NCBI GenBank assembly: GCA_033182465.1
Contig: CP137325.1
Coordinates: 558,001 to 622,000, forward strand
From: Sanghuangporus weigelae
Lineage: Eukaryota; Basidiomycota; Agaricomycetes; Hymenochaetales; Hymenochaetaceae
Direction: 5' to 3'
DNA: 64,000 nt
Part shown: positions 57,981 through 64,000 of the stretch, one piece after another
How positions within the stretch are numbered: the stretch's first letter is position 1
Layout of the letters: the number at the start of each line of letters is the position of its first letter
The notes under the pieces: generated by a model
Seen by the model: only the letters and a program-made list of their open reading frames with translations
The model's database searches: none
What the model was told of the DNA's origin: nothing
Position numbers and translations under genes: made by a program

Positions 57981-58513
57981 ATTCTGTGTGGTGGGATGCT
58001 TCGTTTCGTTCTTTCGTTACATACCCTCATGTAATACAGACACGACTGTCTGAGCCTTCTTTATAATCCTTATAATCAGACTATTGTATGTAATTATGAT
58101 GTTTCGTAGCCAAATTGGGATAGAGATTTTGTCGTGAAGATCGACGGAGTTTGTTTCTCAAACCACCACCACCACCACGTTAGGATGACTTTCAAGGACA
58201 AGTATTGTGCGACTCCCGAAACACAATTCTGTTTAGTCAAGAACGACTTTTACAATTCAAAGCTTCCGGATTGCTCGGAGAATGGCTCGACTAGTAATTT
58301 TGCGCGTTCAAATTGCGAAACAGCATGTTGAAATAGCTCTGACACTCCAGTTACTCGTCCTCAACTTTGCTTATCCATGAAGCAGCAGGCTGCTTTGCGC
58401 TTCCTTTCTGCGTATGCCTGGGTCGAGCAATGGGGTTCATCTCACCGCACTTCAGAGACTACTTGGTTTTTTGCTTGGAGGATCACGGCTAGAACACATG
58501 CCTCGATACCCTT
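57981..58513. other. Intergenic, no gene recognised
   Basis: A 66-codon frame with a His run at 58134-58331 has no family features and is probably chance. The promoter of the channel gene lies at the right end. Confidence 0.4.
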
Positions 58514-61500
58514 ATGCCAACTTCAAGTCATGCGTTACTCGTTAACGTCCTCGTCCTCCTGCTGTGCATTCTTTCCTCGTTCGTGCAAGCGCAGCATGCT
58601 CCATCAAACAGCTATCCGACCATCGTCCATCATCCGAGAGCGGAAAATACAACGGAAATCCAGACGACGGCGAAGAACAGGTCAACATCGACGTTTCTCA
58701 CGGCACTCTGGACGAACGGGGCCATCTTCGCAGCTGAACTCATCGCATTCTCGTTTCTGCGCCCGCACTTTACAGCGATATATGAGCCCAGAACGTATGT
58801 TCCTAAAGACGAGAGGTAAGTCCATATCGATGCCTTCATTGCTCCCAACCTGTTGTCTCTCATATAGCTAACATATGGCCTCAGTAAGCGATCTGAAGGA
58901 CTTGGAAGGTCACCATTCTCCTGGCCAATAAAGATCTGGGATAAAAACTTTCACACCGTATTACGCCATAATGGAGTTGACGCCTATCTCTTTGTCCGTT
59001 TCCAACGAATGATGGTGCAAATCTTTGGGCCTATCTGGATCATTTCGTGGGCCGTACTTCTCCCTGTCACAGGTGTCGATGGTGGTGCGGGTAATGACGG
59101 ACTGGACCGTTTTACGTTTGGGAACATCGGCAAACAGAATCAAACGAGGTATTGGGCTCATCTGGCATGCGCATGGGTGTTCACTAGTGCGTCGTTTCTG
59201 TATATACTACGTTTATGAGGGAATACTGAACCTGACAACTTCTGCGTTTTATAGTATGGATATGTGGTGTAATCTACCGCGAAATGAAGCACTTCATTGC
59301 TACGCGGCAGGAATATCTTGTCAGCGAGATGCATTCTTCCTCAGAACAAGCCAACACGATTCTAATTACGGGGATCTCCGATGACTATCTGAGCGTTCAG
59401 AATCTTACGACGTTGTTCTCGCATCTACCTGGCGGCGTACGGAAAGTGTGGCTGAACCACAACCTCAAGGAATTGCCAAAGATCTACAAACGTAGGATGA
59501 AGGCATGTGACATACTAGAAAAGGCGGAGACCAAACTAGTCCGAAAGGCGATGAAGATAAGGCAGGAACAAAATGAAAGCGGGAAAAGGAAGAGGAGGGG
59601 AGACGGGTATCTCTCCGACTCTGAATTCGACGGAGAACGAGGGCTATCTCTGGCCGAAAAAATAGTTCCCAAGAAGGATTGGCCGAAGCACCGACTTCAC
59701 TTGGGTCCTCTTCCATTCGCCATACCTTTGCTCAGTAAGAAGGTCGACACGATCGATTGGGCGCGAGAGGAAATTATTGAGACAACAAGGTTGTTAAGGC
59801 GAGGCCGCCGAGTTATTGATAGAGAGACAGGGAGAGCGCCAGATGGTCATCGCAATAGTAAATGGTCCTCTCGCAAAGACAAGAAAGAGACTTATCCAGC
59901 ACTCAATAGCGCATTCATACTATTTAAGCAACAAATATCGGCACACCTTGCTATACAGGCGTTAATTCATCACGAGCCATTCAAATTAACTCGCAAATAC
60001 ATTGAGGTTGCACCTGCTGACGTTATTTGGAGCAATTTAGGCATGAAAGCGGAGACAATGAGAATACGGACAGTTATTAGCTACTCGGCTACCGCAGCAC
60101 TGATTGTCCTTTGGTCAATTCCTGGTGCGTATGTCTTTCCATTCATTTCTTTTGAAGCAGTATTGATGTCGGATTCCAGTGGCACTCATTGGTGCGGTGT
60201 CGAACGTGTCTAACCTGTGCAAAACATTCTCCTGGCTGGCTTGGCTGTGCGACGCACCACGTTTGGTTATTGGATTCATTCAAGGTGTTCTCCCGGCGGT
60301 GCTGCTTTCAGCTCTGATGAAGCTCCTGCCTGCTGTCTTGCGTCTGCTTTCTCGATTCGAGGGTGTGCCACGTCGAACAGGTCTAGAGCTAAGTCTCATG
60401 ACCCGGTACTTTACGTTTCTAGTGACTGTATGTCACTATCTCGCTTCACATCACTCTCATATACTCATCTCTTCTTGTCGCCTAGCACTCCTTTTTGGTT
60501 GTCACATTGTCCTCTGGTTTGGTGGCTGCTCTTCCAGAGCTTCTTCAGGATCCAACCTCCATTCCTGCTCTCCTCGCTCATGAATTACCCAAAGCATCCA
60601 CTTTCTTCCTGACATATGTCATCCTTCAGGGTCTCAGCGGTACCGGTGCTGGCTTTCTTCAAGTCTCTTACTTCTTGGTTTATTACTTGAAGTTAACATT
60701 GGTTGGCAGTACTCCTCGAGCCCTGTATAATGTCAAGTACAGATTGAGGATGGCCAAATTTGGAGAGATATTTCCTGAAGTCACTCTGCTTGTTGTTATC
60801 AGTAAGTTCTTATTGTCATATTTTATACCGAGGTGTTCATTCTGAGAGTAATTATTAGGCATTGCTTACATGGTCATATCTCCCATAATCAACGGGCTCG
60901 CGGCCGTGACATTCTTCCTTTTCTTTGAAATGTATAAATACCGCTTTCTTTACCAACTTGGTCAGCCTGCATCATCGGATACCGGTGGGCTCTTTTTCCC
61001 TCGAGCCATTCAGCAAATTTTTGTCGGTGTATACATACAACAAATCTGCTTATGTGCTCTCTTCTTCCTGGCTCGAGATCAAAGACATGAGCCGAGCGCT
61101 GTGCCTCAGGCGTTACTTATGATTACCTTGATTTTTATTACGGTACGCCAAATGTCTCTCTATGCCGTGTGCTAAACCGTGAAAAAAATTTAACGTGATC
61201 ACTTATCTTCAGATGATTTATCACAGTGCCTTGAATAGGGCATATAATCCTCTCATTCGTGCTCTTCCTCTCACAAGGGCCGATGATTCTTACAAGGAAA
61301 TAGAGGCGTCGATCAAAATTTCCTCGGGCGAGCGTCTTGGACTGGATGAACTTCGACGTACAAGAAATTACGAGCCCAAGAAACATGACCAACCGACGGA
61401 TTTCTACCACCCAGCAACTGCAGAACCAATCCGATCTATATGGATTCCTCAGGATACCCCCGGGCTAGGTATCGCGGAATCTGAAGTAAGGACGAACAAG

Positions 61501-61620
61501 AAGGCGGGTATATCCTCTGGATGTAGGAATGCGAAGATGAACGAGAAGGGCCGTGTCGAAGTTTTCGGGCACCCGCCTGGTGATCCGGGACCATGGATGG
61601 ATGGCAATCATGGTGATTGA
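58514..61620 (+). CDS. CSC1/OSCA/TMEM63-type calcium-permeable stress-gated cation channel
   Basis: A multi-exon gene from ATG 58514 (MPTSSHALLVNVLVLLLCIL, signal-like) to TGA at 61618-61620. The plan follows the CSC1/RSN1 family: a late-exocytosis N-terminal part with helices (TALWTNGAIFAAELIAFSFL, then VQIFGPIWIISWAVLLPVTG), a large cytosolic loop with the RNA-recognition-like fold (TILITGISDDYLSVQNLTTL, then VRKVWLNHNLKELPKIYKRR), and the RSN1 seven-helix domain (VIWSNLGMKAETMRIRTVIS, IGFIQGVLPAVLLSALMKLL, PEVTLLVVISIAYMVISPII, FVGVYIQQICLCALFFLARD). These channels open on membrane tension or osmotic stress. The C-tail of about 100 residues is hydrophilic. It probably resides in the plasma membrane or endomembranes; the exact paralogue is not certain. 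Confidence 0.92.
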
Positions 61621-62095
61621 GCGAAATAAGATTCGAGAGTGCTTTTGATTAGTAGTTGTTAGCGAAGGAATTCGTGTACATATACCATTTTCAAATCCTA
61701 GTTTGGTGAACCAATACCCACATTTCTGGACCTAAGAAGATTCAAGTCTTGTTTCAGGCTGAACCAAATAACGCGAAGAAAACGCAGTGGCGAATGGCCA
61801 CCTTTCCGCTTATGGTGTTCGGTGGCGGGTGTATACCGATGCTCGAACCTGACGATTTTACTGCAGAAATACGACTGGACAGTCTAGGAAATAACGAAAA
61901 CGATCCAGAGTGCTATGGTAACAAGTGTACGTGTTGCATGGAGGAATATCATGAGGCTGCGGCATCCCCTATTACAATGTTATTGTCCGTTCTCGATCTG
62001 ATTTTTATATAAAACACAGTACGTAGTACAAGCTTCTGATTTCTTAAGTCATAGAAGGCACAAAAAGTGCACGTAGGATGTCGCTATATGTTACA
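61621..62095. other. Convergent intergenic; unassigned plus-strand frame
   Basis: A plus-strand frame at 61749-62012 (87 codons, with CYGNKCTCCMEEYHEAAASP) has no recognised family. It is between two convergent genes and may be 3' UTR or a relic. Confidence 0.3.
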
Positions 62096-63521
62096 TCAAG
62101 CAGATTGCAACCTCTTCACAGAGTACCTCTCAGCCGGTCTACGGCACAGTGGGCATCGAGGATCCGAGTCCAGAGTCTTGTAAATGCACCTGGAGCGAAA
62201 TGTAAATTTCTCCGAAATAAGACGTCTAGGGGAATTAACGTACGCAGTACCGAAAATGTGGCCACAGGGTAAGGACGAGACATCCTTCTCATTCTCCAGG
62301 CATAGCGAGCATTCAAAGTCATCTGGAACGCGTACTATCGTCTTGGCTATCGGGCCGCTCGAGCTCGATCCCAAATTAGAATGTGGGAACGATGTACCGA
62401 AACGATAAGTTAGAGGCGGGAGCTGTTGCATCTTACAGAAGCCGGCACGTAATTCTGGTATATATGGGGAGCTATGAGACACGAAAGCTGGAAAGCCTGG
62501 GAGAGGATCAGGCAACGGGGAAGTGGCATGGATTCGTGAAGCTGAAGAAGGCCGAGTCGGACTTGATGTATGTATCATTGAAGGAGGCGGTGGGAAAAGC
62601 GCTGCCGAGGGGCACATGAGATCAACTGGATCTTCCCTATTCGTGCTGATCGCATCGTCCCATGTTGTGTTGTCCTTTGCTTCAACGTGCATAATGTAAT
62701 CTTCTACATCCCGAAAGTGCTGAGGAAGGAAAGGGACGTGAATGTGGTTTAAAAAGAAATTCGACTCTATTCACCTTGCGTTTCTGCTCCCTTGAGACGA
62801 AGTATATTCCACAGCGGACACAACAGACGTGTTGTCGTTCAGTTTCCAGATCTTTCTTGGATATTTCCGGCCGCTGAAGATGCGACAGAGAAGCATCTAG
62901 GCGCTGCACGAGCCAAGATGTAATCAGAAAGGTTCGGCGTTCTTCAGTCCAATGAGATAAACGCAACATACGTCGAACATACGGCAGACACTGAGATCTC
63001 TGAATATTTTATCAGGAACCGGTCCTCCAACCTCGCTGAAGCGCGCATTCCGGAATGCATGTCCAGTTTGCGGGAATTCCGTATGCTGCAATCATAATGG
63101 CGAGCTAAGAGATCCTGACGGTCTAAAACACAGCATAGAAACTAACTTCCGACAGCTGCTTCAGTGAATAAAAGAATCGCTGGCATTGTTCACATTTATA
63201 GATTAAATCGGGCTCAGGCAGATAGAACCTGGTTTGTGGTAAGCTCTGGGTACGATCAGAAAATCCTCTCGAGTTCTCATTTGAGTTGAGTTCTTTAGAT
63301 GTAAACACTTTCTTCTTGAGGTCGTCCGACTCTTCATTGGGCTGGTCGACGAGGTCATCAAAGTCAATATCCGATCACAAAATGGTGAAGGGACCCACAA
63401 TATCCCGACCTCGTAGACTCGAGAACCGCTCCTGGCATAAGGTGCAATAACCTTCTTCTGAGTGACGAGTCCGAAGAGAATGATAGGAGCACTGGCAACT
63501 CAGACTGTTAATCTGGCCCAT
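62096..63521 (-). CDS. RING-finger protein with extra zinc-finger-like segments
   Basis: A minus-strand gene from ATG 63521 (MGQINSLSCQCSYHSLRTR) to TGA at 62096. The C-terminal RING is good: CSLCLENEKDVSSLPCGHIF, then after an intron with a GTACGT donor, CIYKTLDSDPRCPLCRRPA; the CGH...C...CPLC order is that of E3 ubiquitin ligases. Upstream are CxxC segments in separate exons (CTLCQERFSSL near the start; KCEQCQRFFYSLKQL; VCCVRCGIYFVSREQ). The middle has a Pro/Ser-rich stretch (PSPTRPSSASRIHATSP-like). A stop interrupts the simple reading near 63395 (after VGPFTIL), so either an unseen intron lies there or the gene is damaged at the 5' end. Several inner exon borders are unresolved. Function beyond likely ubiquitin ligation is unknown. 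Confidence 0.6.
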
Positions 63522-64000
63522 GGTCAAGTCTCGAGGTGTCACGCCGCGCTAGGGTGATATGAGCAGGTGGTAGATAGAGTAGAAGAGAGTTGATTCAACA
63601 TCCACAGAGCAATGTGTTTATATAGGTACAAGTCCCTGATTAAATGATATCAGGAGAGATAGATTGAATAAGGCTGTTCAAAGGCACGCGAATACCTTGG
63701 GTCAAGGACACAGAAATCACACGTTCCTGGTCACGACCATGTCATCAACAGCACTGACAGGCACCGGTATACAGAGCATCACAGTACTAGAAGTACTAGT
63801 AATAGGAATGCGCGCATGGCAGTGAACAGGTACTGCTGTGCAGATGAGTGAGAAGGAAGACCTGTGTTTTTAAGTTCCCATAAACATAAAGTTTCAAATT
63901 AGGCAAGGAGCTGAGATCGGCAGTCACATGATCAGTGCAAAGCGAAGGAAAGAATCATTCAACGTCTTGCTTCTCTCTTCAGCAACCCTGGTCAGCTGCG
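63522..64000. other. Upstream region of RING-finger gene
   Basis: No gene recognised. Short direct repeats such as AGTACTAGAAGTACTAGTAATAG occur near 63785 (partly AGTACTAG twice). Promoter elements for the minus-strand RING gene are expected here. Confidence 0.35.

Noticed and set aside
58134-58331. Frame with a His run (NHHHHHVRM)
   Set aside because: Short, no family likeness, in the spacer before the channel gene; the His run is a CAC repeat.
61749-62012. Cys-rich 87-codon plus-strand frame
   Set aside because: No recognised family and located in a convergent 3' region; kept only as a note under the intergenic entry.
1-64000. tRNA genes, LTR or virus-like elements, LINEs or DNA transposons
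   Set aside because: I looked for T-loop consensus (GGTTCGAnnCC), reverse transcriptase, integrase, capsid and transposase motifs and for long terminal or inverted repeats, and found none that held up. Short or old remnants could be missed by eye.

Overview
The window looks like nuclear DNA of a filamentous basidiomycete, probably an Agaricomycete. Genes are dense, sit on both strands and are cut by many short introns (mostly 49-90 nt, GT-AG, a few GC-AG). Several families are typical of mushroom-forming fungi: single-pass membrane proteins with a conserved extracellular module, a DUF6533-type multi-pass protein, and a tandem array of F-box genes. No rRNA, tRNA, CRISPR array, retroelement or virus-like element was recognised.

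Layout. 1-6.1 kb: three tandem copies of a single-pass membrane protein gene; the first is cut by the window edge, the second is decayed and the third is whole. 7.5-10.6 kb: malic enzyme and a twin-CX9C mitochondrial protein. 10.9-18.1 kb: a cluster of Mgr3-like mitochondrial TPR genes (two apparently whole, two relics) with SEC62 embedded in it. 18.6-28.5 kb: RPB10, a DUF6533 membrane protein, NMD3, an mL45/Tim44-like mitochondrial protein, the SNARE SEC20 and a flavin monooxygenase. 28.9-37.1 kb: four tandem F-box genes, one of them broken. 38-39.8 kb: a SAM methyltransferase. 40.4-53.8 kb: VPS16, an SPX-EXS phosphate-transport protein (SYG1/XPR1), a FYVE-like/SAP-like/RING ubiquitin ligase and a PHD-chromodomain protein. 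54.5-64 kb: a fifth Mgr3-like locus, a Tlg1/syntaxin-6 type SNARE, a CSC1/OSCA-type cation channel and a RING-finger gene.

How the genes fit together. Most single-copy genes are housekeeping: secretion and vesicle traffic (SEC62, SEC20, TLG1-like, VPS16), ribosome export and transcription (NMD3, RPB10), and mitochondrial upkeep (CHCH protein, mL45-like, Mgr3-like proteins). The changing parts are three local gene families (membrane proteins, Mgr3-like TPR proteins, F-box proteins). Each shows tandem duplication next to decayed copies, which fits birth-and-death evolution.

Coding models were built by eye from reading frames, GT/GC-AG junctions and family knowledge. Where exon sums could be checked (malic enzyme, CHCH protein, SEC62, Mgr3-like copy 2, RPB10, mL45-like, monooxygenase, membrane protein copy 3, F-box copies 1, 2 and 4) they are multiples of three. 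No database search was possible.
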